The notes under the pieces: model-generated
What the model was told of the DNA's origin: nothing
Databases searched by the model: none
What the model saw: the letters and a program-made list of their open reading frames with translations, nothing else
Shown here: in pieces, positions 12,401 through 23,900 of the stretch
How the letters are laid out: each line of letters opens with the position of its first letter
Numbering within the stretch: position 1 is the stretch's first letter
Made by a program: the position numbers and the translations under genes
Assembly: GCA_963082875.1 (NCBI GenBank)
Contig: OY720098.1
Coordinates: forward strand, 21,452,001-21,516,000
DNA length: 64,000 bases
Direction of reading: 5' to 3'
Source: Corella eumyota
Taxonomy: Eukaryota; Chordata; Ascidiacea; Phlebobranchia; Corellidae

Positions 12401-13151
12401 TGGGTATACGCTTATTTCAGCTCCAGTATCAACTAAAAAGTTTTGTTTTAAGGATTGTCTTTAACGAAGTATAAATTAAACAGACTGCCGGCCACGCTCA
12501 TCGTTATTGTCAACCGGCATATTCGATTTCTGATAAACTTGGTGGATTTTCCGTAGAACGCGTTCTGCTGTGTCCTGGTCTAGTGCTGCAACAACATGGC
12601 AATATTTTGTTTTGTAGATTGTTATATTTCGCAGAGTAAATTGGGCTCCTGCTTAGTTAAACCAAATTTTGGCATGTTGCGACAAAAAGGTCGGCAGTTT
12701 AACTGCTACAGCATTTTCTTGCGTCATATTGTTTTAAAATTTTTGGGGTCACCCATTTATAAATCGTAACAATATAATTTATTAAAGTGTTAAGCAAAAA
12801 CAGTTAAGTAAGTAATGAAGTGGTAGTCGGTTTATAAGACACAACATAATACAAAAATGGCAAAAGATAAGACTGTAGCCCAGACTTCTTATCAGGCAAA
12901 ATCACGAGTCCGTAAGGGGCCGCTACAGCATATTAATTTTACAGACGATCAGTTAATAGATTTAAACAATAGCTAGTTTAAAAACGTTACCATGTTCTGC
13001 AAATGAATCATTGTATACAAAAAAATACTTATCAGAGTTATTTACAGCTTTACATGTTTATGATTAAGATTTTGTTGAAAAAAAATAAATTTTAAAATAC
13101 TAGAAAATTTACCAAACGATTTTCATTTTCGTTTTGAGATTGATCTTCCAT
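3405..13151 (-). CDS. Kelch-repeat protein with Gln/Pro-rich N-terminal half (12 exons, about 687 aa)
   Basis: Exons: 13113-13151, 9734-9803, 9286-9573, 6754-7064, 6040-6501, 5713-5731, 5525-5616, 5090-5270, 4584-4748, 4094-4255, 3590-3746, 3405-3522; all phases agree (2064 nt). The start is the ATG at 13151 (MEDQSQNENENRL). Residues 14-36 are a short helical-looking segment. Residues 37-132 are Gln/Asn/His-rich with TNVEQ/LTEIQ repeats, and 133-236 are a Pro/Ser/Thr/Asn-rich repeat (NTRPKPNTSSQ type). Residues 237-390 form a folded unit with VLEIFINRVQGGPFIIEI, possibly related to TRADD-N-like modules of invertebrate innate-immune proteins (weak). A 19-nt microexon (KKEKKI) leads into about six kelch blades with GG doublets and Y/W pairs. 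Kelch propellers are protein-binding scaffolds. I saw no BTB or BACK domain, so it is not a standard KLHL ubiquitin adaptor. Introns 1 and 3 are inflated by transposons. Confidence 0.85.
5713..5731 (-). other. 19-nt microexon of the kelch gene
   Basis: Purine-only stretch plus TAG flanked by a TATAG acceptor and a GTAAGT donor. Nineteen nucleotides exactly convert the phase-0 end of the preceding exon to the 2-nt overhang needed by the first kelch exon, so it is required for a continuous frame. It codes KKEKKI plus one base. Confidence 0.7.
7191..7198. repeat. Left 8-bp target site duplication of the foldback element
   Basis: TGCTTAAC, identical to 9085-9092. Confidence 0.7.
7199..9084. mobile_element. 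Foldback DNA transposon with long inverted, internally repeated arms
   Basis: The left arm (7199 to about 7990) and right arm (about 8580 to 9084) are inverted copies. The left arm is built of about three related units of roughly 250 bp (starting near 7230, 7480 and 7740), the right of about two. Each unit holds a near-identical GACCATATTTTACC core followed by an AAAGTATAATA motif. Termini are AGGGGACCAGAAGCTTCGG on the left and the inverse, with small changes, on the right. TGCTTAAC flanks both ends (7191-7198 and 9085-9092), an 8-bp target duplication as made by hAT elements; the CAGGG/CCTG ends fit hAT too. No transposase frame is seen, so it is non-autonomous. It lies in intron 3 of the kelch gene. 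Confidence 0.78.
9085..9092. repeat. Right 8-bp target site duplication of the foldback element
   Basis: TGCTTAAC, identical to 7191-7198. Confidence 0.7.
10012..12928 (-). mobile_element. Ty3/Gypsy LTR retrotransposon fossil
   Basis: On the - strand the order is protease-like, reverse transcriptase, RNase H and integrase-like pol remnants, typical of Ty3/Gypsy. Related terminal sequences of about 50 bp lie at 10012-10054 and 12876-12928, each beginning TGTAGC on the element strand; a G-rich purine tract sits next to the inner edge of the left one, where a polypurine tract is expected. The element is clearly broken in many places and carries no intact coding region. Divergence of the two end repeats suggests an old insertion. 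It lies in intron 1 of the kelch gene, in the same orientation. Confidence 0.8.
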
Positions 13152-13745
13152 TATTCTTGTTTTTATTTACAACAGTTTTAACATCTAAACTACAAACAAA
13201 TTGTTGTTTTGTTATAATATTTATGCTTATTATATTAAAACAAACTTAATTAGTTAATTTGCAAAATCTAAAAAATGAGCGTGCAAAAAATAAAATTGTC
13301 TAATTAGCAAAAACCTAAACAAATAGAGCGACAGTGTTGCCATTTATTTTAACTTGGTAATACATTATTTGAATAAAATTTAGGTATTTATGCCTTTTTT
13401 TGCAATTTTTATTTTATTCTACTACAGCTGTACCAAACTAAGCAGCGATTTTTTTATTACGTTGGTAGAAAGAGACATTCTAACGTTAATATTATTAAAA
13501 GAATAAATATTAGTAATACGCTTTTTTTAAGTTTTTTCCGCACATGACAAAACCCTTTCCTCCTTTTCCTTGTTTTTTTTTCTTACAGTTGATTTGTTTT
13601 AATATAACCATGTGACTTATAAACAACAATTTGTTTGTAGTTTAGATGTTAAAACTGTTGTAAATAAAAACAAGAATAATGGAAAATCAATCCCAAAACG
13701 AAAATGAAAATTGTTTGGTAAATTTTTTAAATTTTGCAAAATTTT
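13090..13745. repeat. Inverted duplication containing kelch exon 1
   Basis: About 120 bp around the first kelch exon (13090-13211) recur in inverted orientation at about 13620-13745, with roughly 400 bp between. The + strand copy still has an ATG near 13679, a nearly identical MENQSQNENENCL reading and the same GT donor. Without further exons on the + strand, the second copy is probably a non-functional duplicate exon or an abandoned start. Confidence 0.75.
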
Positions 13746-13976
13746 AATTTTTAGTTAAACGATAATTTGTAAACAAATAAATGTATAAGCAAAACATTTT
13801 AAGCAAACATAAGCAAAGATTATTAAGATCTTTCTTAATTGTTTTAACATTTAAAGGATTTCTCACTATAGCTGAATTTAAAAGTGCACAACTTCTTATC
13901 AAGCTCAATTTGTAAGGACTTTTCTCCTCATAAAGCAACCCCATTTTGTGAAGAATTTTTGCTGATTCTTGTTTTT
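13744..13976 (-). CDS. Candidate isolated exon or exon relic
   Basis: After an acceptor-like ATAG at 13977-13980, one frame stays open on the - strand and reads QESAKILHKMGLLYEEKSP, then LIRSCALLNSAIVRNP, ending at a stop. Composition and the L-L-Y spacing look like a TPR-type or NLR-associated helical segment rather than random AT-rich sequence. No clear donor was found, and it lies 5' of kelch exon 1 on the same strand. It could be an alternative upstream exon or a decayed fragment of another gene. Confidence 0.3.
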
Positions 13977-14543
13977 CTATTCGTGTAATAAAAGGGTTAT
14001 AAAATTACAAAAAATTTTTTGTGTGTTTGACATATTTAAAAAAACAAAAATTAAATTAAAAAAAGGTTAAATTTATTTATTTATTTTTAGATATGCATTC
14101 TCTGTGTAGTTAGAATTCTAAAACATAAAAGCTTCTCCACAACTGTGAAGTGGTTTCAAGTTGTTTGATTGGATACTTGACATGTTGGAAAAAATCGAAT
14201 TTAAAGCGAAAATCATAAAAGTGAACAACTTTAAACACAAGATCAGATTGAAAAGGTATTCAGGTATATACAAAAGGTTGTTATAAAACAAAAAAAATTT
14301 TATAAAGTTAAATTAAATATTAGCAGCAATATTTAAGTTTAAAGGTTTAACGTTTAACAGGTCTTAGAGTTTAAATTTAAACAATGCCAAAGTATATATA
14401 TTTAATAGTTTTTAAAAATGTTTACAAACAAATTTTAATTAACTTGCAATTTTGGATCTCTATTAGCGTTGTCCGCCTGCTTAAATGAGTAGTACTAAAA
14501 TGAATGCGGAAAGGGCGGAATATACAAGGGAAGATTAGGGTAA

Positions 14544-14800
14544 TGGCCTGTTTACACGACAAGGTAACGTTGCGCTGCGTTTTGTTCTGTAACATTACGA
14601 GTTCTAGGGATTAACAAATACATATTATCAAATAAAAGTTTACCGCTTACGAAATCTTGCGTAAATTTTGCTTCGGCTACAAAATTATACAAAATGAACG
14701 TAACTTTCGCAAACTTTTGTAGGTGTGAACGACTTTGTTTATTTTAAATGGTTGCAAAATCTAACACTACGTTACGTTGCTTACGCCGTGTGAACGGACC
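14544..14800. mobile_element. MITE-like element with imperfect terminal inverted repeats
   Basis: The left end GGCCTGTTTACACGACAAGG and the inverse of the right end (GGTCCGTTCACACGGCGTAA) match over about 35 bp with several differences. There is no coding frame inside. It lies in the presumptive upstream region of the EGF/laminin-G gene. Confidence 0.4.
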
Positions 14801-14971
14801 TTAAGGTTATAAAAATTTCGCCCTTTCTGCATTTTTTAAACTTGGGGATGATGCCAATAGAGCTTTTGATTTAATCATTAATTTAACATTTGTTTACCTT
14901 TTTTTATAAATACTAGGGTGCAGTTTTTCTAATTTCAACTAAGTTTAGATCATATTTAAACCTCTGCTATA

Positions 14972-17900
14972 ATGCTGAAAAATTTATATTTAAATTTTGT
15001 GATTTTTTTGACTTTAACTACGACTATTAAATCTCAAGTTTGTTCCAATATTTCACTTTATCCTCGTTTAAATCAACAACCTTTAACTTTCAAGGTCGAT
15101 TTTGCTGACACCAAGTGTCGATCTTATAATAGTTGCTATGGTAACGACCTTGAACTGGATGAAGGTGTTTCTGGTGATGAAGGTAAAACTTTTAAATTTT
15201 GTTCAAATATTTATTTAACGGTTTGAAATTTGATGGCTTGATAAAAACTTTTGGCAAATTTATTTTTCTTTATTTTCTGTCACATTTTTTTAGTTGTCCT
15301 GCATTTGATTTTTGCAATAGCAGAGCTACAAAGCCATTTTAAGACACATTAACATTTATTGAAATTACATTATTTGTATTTGAATTTTTATTTATTTTTT
15401 TTCTGTATTACCTTAAGGTGATAGATTTTGATCTTTTATTGAGTAAGGGTGTGCTATTATAACTTGTTTAAGCTTTATGTTAATACCAAGCTTAAGGGCA
15501 ATAATTTGGCATTGAAGCGGTCTAAAATCCGAAACTGTTTAGTTTTTCTAAAGGGGTTAGTTTTTCTAAACTGTTGTGATGTGTTTGAGCTATCTGTAAA
15601 TGCAGGGCTCACTGCTGAATAGTGTGGCATTGCTGCGACTCGAACCCTAATCCTTTGGCTTATAATTTATCCATAACCAATATAACACACTACAAGACTT
15701 AATGAAAAATTTTGTTTTATGTTTTAGATTTAACTTTACAACTCTGTCCCCTAGTGGTCACTTTGGATGATTTGGTCTCTTTTCAAACTCGAGGTTATCC
15801 ACATTTTTTTTTGAACAATGACTTAATTACTTTAAAAAAACAAATAAAAACCATCTAATTCTTCACATAAAACCTTTTATTAATTTTGTTGTTAATTTCA
15901 AGTTATGTTTTTGATGCAGAAAATAAAGTGTTTCCAGTTTTTTTTGATGGAGAATTGGAATTTAAAAATTGTGAATTTGGCAACGCTTTAAAACTGAATT
16001 TATCCTCAAATAAAGTCAAAGATTTTTTGAAAATTGGTGACAACTTTATTGGAAACACTGACAAAGGTAAATAAATATGAAAGATTAAAACTTGAATTTC
16101 ATTCCATACTGGTTGAACTTTTTTTAATGGGTACATAGTTTGAAGTTAAATTTCTTTTCATTTTAATGAAAATAAAATATTAAAATTATTAATTTATCAC
16201 CGGCAGCGTAGTGTAGTGGTAAAAACACTTGCTACAACACCATAAAGTTGTGGGTTTAATCCCCACTGATTTCATGCTGTAGCCCCCTTAAGTAAGGCGC
16301 TATAAACGGTATGAACTCCTGCTGAGCCAGCACTTAATCAGCAGCTTAATTATTGGGCAATTATAATCTATAATATCCCAAACTGCCACAGACAACTCGA
16401 GACTGGGTCGGAGTAACTGATGTTACTCTATGTTTAAGTCGCGCATTCGACTTTCCCACATCGAAAATAAAGATATACACAAAAAAAATCTTACTTGCAT
16501 CTCCAATTAGTTCGATGCGGCCGGGGAGCAAATCGAGACTGGGTCGGAGTAACTGATGTTACTTTATGTTTCTATATCGAGTATAAAAATATAATAAAAA
16601 AATAATAATTCCAGCATACACATAATTTTTTTAGATTCCAATCCACTATTATGTCTTGATGGCCAGAAAGTCAAGATAGAAGTTTTAAATTTAACGAATG
16701 AATGTTTAGAAAGTGTTTGTCTTAACGGTGGAATTTGTGTGGACTTGGAACAAGGTTTTAGGTAAGCCCAAAAAAATTAAAAATTAGGTAACTTTTGGGC
16801 AAAACTAGGTATATTTTTAGAAATTTTACATAACAAATTTTTTATGTTTTGATAGTTTTTAAAGTGTTATATTACAGGGTTTTGCATTTTTGTAAGTGAT
16901 GTATATAGCACGTTAGGATGGTTGACAATAAATCATAAAATGGCTTTAGGACCTTTAAAAAATGTCTGCGGTACTTATAATTTAATTTTCAAAATGACTG
17001 AAAAATAATTAACATAAAAAAACAGGTTACCATATTTTTTGTGTGACATAGAAAGTACCAAGTAGTGTAGTGAATGTATACAAGCTGGTACTTTCTATGT
17101 CATCACAAACAGGGCTTTCCTTTTCTTTTTTTAAAATTAATTTTATTTTTTTTTTTAAAGTTGTAATTAAAATCACCAACTTTATCAATTTTTAAGTAAA
17201 AAAATATCGCTAATATATGACTTTAACTAAGAACATATAGCTGGTGTGTTATATACCACCGTTAATTTTTTTTTTAAAGTTAATTTTTTTAACGGCAATT
17301 TATTTTAAAATTTTACACAAAAAATTTTATTCTTTGGTTATCTATAATATTAAAACCTCTTAAGTTTTAAATTGTTAAGATGTGAATGTGTTGCTGGGTT
17401 TAAAGGAGACCTCTGTGAGATAAACATCAATGATTGTGAGAATAACACTTGTCTAAACGGGGGAAGGTGACTAGTGTTCGTCGTTGTTTGATTTGTTATT
17501 GTACACATATAAAGGGCAGCGTGGTGTAGTAGTCAGAACACTTGGGTTTACGACATGAGGTCCTTGGTTCGATCCCCACTTCTTCCATGCTGTAGTGCCC
17601 TTAAGTAAGGCGCTATAAACAGTATGAACTCCTGCTGAGTCAGCACTTAATCAGCAGCTTAATTATCGGGCAATTATAATCTATAATATTCCAAACTACC
17701 ACAGACAACTTGAGACTGGGTCGGAGTAACTGATGTTACTTTATGTTTGGGTTGTGCATTCGACCTTCCCACATTGAGGATAAATAAAAATAAAAAAAAT
17801 GTTATTTTTATTTAAAATATGCTTTGAACAAAAATTTATTAATTAATTAATTTACTAAATTTTTTTCTAGTTGTTTAGATTTGGTTGCTGGTTACAAATG

Positions 17901-20900
17901 TTTATGCATCACTGGTTTTACTGGTCCAGATTGTGGGCGGGACTTGAATGAATGTTCCACCAATCAGTGCTTGCGTGGAGGTACTTGCATCGACCTGATT
18001 GGTCGATTTGAATGCAACTGTCCTTTCCCATATAAGGTAATTTAAAATAATGTTTTATAAATATTTTCGTATTAAAAAAATTAGAATTAATTTTTGTTTG
18101 CTTTTATATAAAACTTTACTTTGGATACCAATATTGTGAGTTTAGATATTTAAAACAATAAAATTATTGTACATTTTCTTGTAAACTTTAATGTTTTTTA
18201 TTGCCATTAAAATTAGTTAATAGCGCCCAACAGTTACTTTAAATTGTTATAATACAGTCACAACTCTTAACTAATATTTGCCTGCGATAATCTACTTGCA
18301 CACCACAAATGGCAGTTTTATTTATTTTATAGGCTTATAAATTGGACATACATATATCGTCTGCTAAGTTCTATTACATAAAGTTTTATTTAAAAACAAT
18401 TTACAGGGGGATCGATGTGAAAAACTTCCATGTGACGACCCAAGTCCTTGCTTCAACGAAGCAAAGTGTTTCAACATGTTGCCTTCAACAAATGCTACAA
18501 CAAAATCAACAATCAATTCAACATCAACAAATGCTGCGACAAAGACCACTACACTGAAAAACTTAAATAATTTTTCGACTGATATTTTTCAAAACTTAAT
18601 TTCAGATGATTATGAAATTAATCAAACATTTCAACAAGCTCTGAGTAATTATTCAACAACAAAGCCAACAATGGTTGATTATTTGAAGAATGAAAATGAA
18701 ACAATGGGCTTTTATTGTGAATGCAAACCAGGATTTGAAGGGAAGAGATGTTTGGTTAATGTTAATGAATGCAGGTAATTACAGACATGTTTTCCATATA
18801 AGGGTCACGTATGTTGTCCAGTTTTAGACAAAACAACTAACGTTTACCATAGAAAAGAATTTTCTCGAAATAGGTAATAATTCTTTCGCCTAGGAATCCA
18901 GAAAAGAGAATTTAGGAGAGCAGTAGTCTAATTATGTTTTGTCTAGAACCCATATAACTTTAGAGCGATAAGTTTTTATATTTATTGTTAAAGGGTGTAT
19001 TGTTGTGGTGTGTTTAAGCTATCTGTAAACACCAGGCTTAAGGACGAATAATGAGGCATTAGTGCAGCTCGAACCTGAAACCTTTTGGTGTGTTTAAGCT
19101 ATCTGTAAACACCAGGCTCAAGGGTGAATAGTGTGGCATTAGTGCAGCTCGAACCTGAAACCTTTTGGTGTGTTTAAGCTATCTGTAAACGTCAGGCTCA
19201 AGAGCAAATAGTGTGGCATTGGTGCAGCTTGAACCCGAAACCTTTTGGTGTGTTTAAGCTATCTGTAAACACCAGGCTCAAGGGCGAATAGTGTGGCATT
19301 GGTGCAGCTTGAACCCGAAACCTTTTGGTGTGTTTAAGCTATCTGTAAACACCAGGCTCAAGGGCGAATAGTGTGGCATTGGTGCAGCTTGAACCCGAAA
19401 CCTTTTGGTGTGTTTAAGCTATCTGTAAACACCAGGCTCAAGGGCGAATAGTGTGGCATTGGTGCAGCTCGAACCCGAAACCTTTTGGTGTGTTTAAGTT
19501 ATCTGTAAACGCAGGGCTCAAGGGTGAATAATGTGGCATTAGTGTGGCTTTAGCCCAAAACCTTCTGGCTTATAAATATAACCACTTTAAGACACTACAA
19601 CATTATTGCTAACATGAAAATTTTATATTATTCACCTTGGTCATTTTTGTGTTAGATAGTATGTTGACTAGTTAAATTCTGAAACAATTCTGATTAATGG
19701 TTTTATCCTCTAACTTTATGTGAAGTACCTGGAATTAAACTAAGGACCCTGAACTTCAGCTTAATATTTATAGGTTGTTTTAACTTCACTAACAATGGAA
19801 AATGTGCCTAAACTAAAACTGTTTTGTTTTTAGCTCAAACCCTTGCGTTAATGGATTATGCTTGGACAGAATTAATGGTTTTACTTGCTTCTGCCCTCCT
19901 GGGTTTGGAGGAGCAACTTGCACTGAAAATGTTGAGTTTCAAGATACTTGTGTTGGTGAGCTTGTGTTTGTATTTATTCTAAATTTTATTGTATATATCT
20001 TTATCCTTGATGTGGGAAAGTCGAATGCATAACATAAACATAGAGTAACATCAAATACTTCGACCCAGTCTCGAGTTGCCTTTGGCAGTTTGGGATATTA
20101 TAGTTTATAATTTCCCGATAATTAAGCTGCTGAATAAGTGCTGGCTCAGCAGAAGCACCTTACTCAAGGGCACTACAGCATGAGAGCAGTGGGGATCGAG
20201 CTCAGAACCACATGTGGTAACGACCAAGTGTTCTAACCACTAGTCAACGATACACTGATAAGTTAAATTTACAAACCTTCAATTACCTTAAATTTTAACA
20301 AACAAGTTAGAATAAAAGTTTGGATGAATTTTTTACTTTTTTCAGACAACAAATGTTCCAACAACTCAACTTGTGTTAATCTCTCTAACAACAAATACAA
20401 ATGTCGGTGCAATAAAGGCTGGGCTGGAGACTACTGTGAGTCATGTGACCAAGGCTGGGAGGGAGACTATTGTGACCTTGAAGTCAATTTGTGCCACGAC
20501 CTTCAACCTTGTGAGAACAATGGAACTTGCGTGTCACGGTTTAACGATTACGATTGTTTGTGCAAATCTGGTTAGTTTTGTTTAAATATTTTGTGAAAAT
20601 TTAAATAAAATAAAATGTCAATTTTTTTAGTCTTGTATTGCCTGGTTAACTACTTGATTTTATTTTTAAATTTTTGTGTTCATTTGTAAAAAAAAAACAA
20701 GATCTTTTAATTGTTTTTTGAACATTTTATATTCATAGGATTCGAGGACAAAAATTGCAGCACAAACATGAACGAATGTGAAAATATCGTTTGTTTAAAT
20801 AATGGAACTTGCCTCGATTTAATCAACAACTTTACTTGTTTATGTGAACCTAACTATACTGGGTTGTTCTGTGATGTCATAGTTGACCCTTGTTTTAATT

Positions 20901-23900
20901 CTCATTGTTTGAACAAAGGAACTTGCATTGTTGATGACAATGGGTTGCCTGTTTGTGTTTGTTCAACGGGTTTCACAGGTTTGTTAAAATTTAAAAAGGT
21001 TAAAAAAATTTTTGTAGGTAAAAATATTAGCCATGAGAATCAAACCAAGGACCTCTATTTTTTATGTTTTTTTATCCTTGATGTAGAAAGGTCGACTTCA
21101 CGACCTAAACATAGAGCAAAATTTGTTACCCTTACCCAGTACCGAGTTGACTTTGACAGTTTGGGATATTATAGATTATGATTGCCTGGTAATTATGCTG
21201 CTGATTAGGTGCTGGCTCAGCAGGAGTTTATACCGTTTATAGCGCCTTACTTAAGGATGCTACAGCATGAGGGTAGTGAGAATTGAACCCACGACCTCAT
21301 AAAGTAAAGCCAAGTTTTCTTACCACTACACCTTGCTGCAGGTTCTTATAAGGAGTTAATGCCTAGCATTTCACTAAATAGATAAATAAAATCTTTTTTA
21401 ATGACATTGTTATTTTTTGAAGGTGAATTTTGTGACCTTGAGATTGATGAATGTTCTTCTAATCCATGTCTCAACCAAGGTCAATGTTGGGAGGGTCTGG
21501 GGGGGTATTTATGCAAATGTAAACCTGGGTTTGGGGGGGTTCATTGTGAGGTCAATGTCAACGATTGTCACCCCTCATTGTGCAAGAACAATGCCACTTG
21601 TTTGGATCTTGTGAGTTTAAAATAAATTTTAGTTGTTTTAAAAATAAATTTTTATTCATTTGATTTTGATTTTAAAGTTATTGAATTCACCTGTGGTGCA
21701 GTGGTCAGAACACTTGGCTTCAATACATAGGAACGCTTGCTACACCACACATGAGGTCGTTTAATTATCGGGCAATTATAATCTATAATATTCCAGACTG
21801 CCACAGGCAACTCGAGACTGTGTCGGAGTAACAAATGTTACTCTATGTTTAGGTTGCGCATTCGACCTTCCCACATTAAGGATAAATAAATATAAAATAA
21901 AAAATAATTTTTATGATATTTTAATAATTGTTTTAATATAAATTCTTCTCTGATTTTAAAATACAGATAATTAGGTTTTTGTTATCTAACAATTTATTTT
22001 TAGATTAATGGATTCAAATGTTTATGTGGTCCGCTTTGGACGGGTGAATTCTGTGAGGATAAACTAAATAAATGCCTCCCCAACCCATGTGAGAATAATG
22101 GTGTTTGTTTAAACAAAGATTTGGATGAATTTATTTGTGTTTGTAACGTTGGGTTTACTGTAAGTTCACAAGGAACAATTTACCTAAACAATGATTATTA
22201 AATTTGTAATTTATCTATAGATCTTATATTTTTAAAACTTATATTTTTTTTTAAATTTATATTTGTTAAATGTTAATCAATATTTAAAATTAAGCTAAAC
22301 AAAAATTTAATATTTTAGGGTTTTTTATGTGAAATTAAATTAAATGAAACAACTCCTACCACAAACAGCTTTAAAGTTCCTAAAACATCAACAAAACACA
22401 ATAGTGACCTAAAAAATATGAATTTAACAACTACAAAAGTAAATAATAATACAATTCAAAACAAAATTACTAGTACCACTAACATTAATATAAATAACAT
22501 AACAAAAAACATAACATTAGTCAATTTAAATACCACAGTAGCCTTGAATAATGTTAAAACTGAAGAAAATGTTTTAAACATTAATAAAACAAACAACTTA
22601 ACAATTAAGAATAGTGTTTTAGGTAATATTACAACAAATATTAATTTAATTGACTTTACTTTAAATAATAATAAAACAAGCACTTCATTTAATAATATAA
22701 CTGTGCCTGCTAAAACTAGTATATTTGTTAGACCAATAACAAATGTTCTACCAACGAATATAACTAAACCAAATGTGGATAATCAAACAATATTTAATAA
22801 CTATACACATAGTAGTAAAAAAGTAAAACATATTCCTTACAATGAAAACAATACATTAGTGCATGATAAAATAAAAGGGACTCGTAATCAAACTAATTTT
22901 AATACAACTAATGTTGACATGCAAATTAAAATACATAAAAACGCAAATCCAAGCAGTTTTAACTACACTAACAGTAAAGAAACTAATGCAAACAACACTG
23001 ACTTGAGCATTAAGGGTAATATAGTATTAGAAAATAGTACAAATAATAGTGTACCAACTAACTTGAGCTTGGTTTACAACAAATTAGTGAACACAACATT
23101 TATTAAAACAAGTAATTTAAGTTTAAATCACTTAAATATTGTTTTAATAAATGCAAGCCTTGTTGAAAATGTCAATTTACAGAATACTTTGGATTCTACC
23201 AACATAACACTTCAAAATATTACCAACAAAATTATTGATGGCTATAAAACAGCTAATGGCACAAATAACCCTGATAACATTACTGTGAATAAAAATATAA
23301 TTCATAACATTTCTAATATAAATTCAACCAACATGAACAACACTTCGAACAGTGACTTAATTTACAATTTAAACATCACAAACAGTACTGAAAGAAATCC
23401 TGAAAACAACAATCTCCAAACAAGTAAAACCTTCAAACTAGAACCAAGTTTAAAACCTTTAAATTTTGTGAAACCGAATAATTTTGAGCCAAATATTTCA
23501 ACTGATTTTTTTAATGCTTTGGTTTTAAGTCAACCTAATTTAAAAGACACTTCAACAAATTTAAATGGAACCTTACAACACTTAAAGAAGCCTAAAAATA
23601 ATAAAACATTAAACTCAAATCAAATTGTATCTAAGTTAATAGAAAATCGAACTTTTAACACATTAGATTTAGATAAAGTTTTACAAAAAAATAAAACCCA
23701 ATATCTGGATCAAAACTTAACTTATAAAAATTTTAACAATGTTATATCAAACATAAATAACAATAAAGAGATTAAAACAAGTTTAATTAAAACAAGTAAA
23801 GATAAGAATTTAGATGAAGTAGTCACCAATAAGAAACAACAACTTACAAACATAGGAATTACACAAAATTCAAACTATTTATTTTACAAAAACTCTCAAA

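Noticed and set aside
16201-16270. Possible genuine tRNA gene
   Set aside because: The tRNA-like head with A and B boxes is followed each time by the same SINE body, and dozens of copies exist; the acceptor stem does not close.
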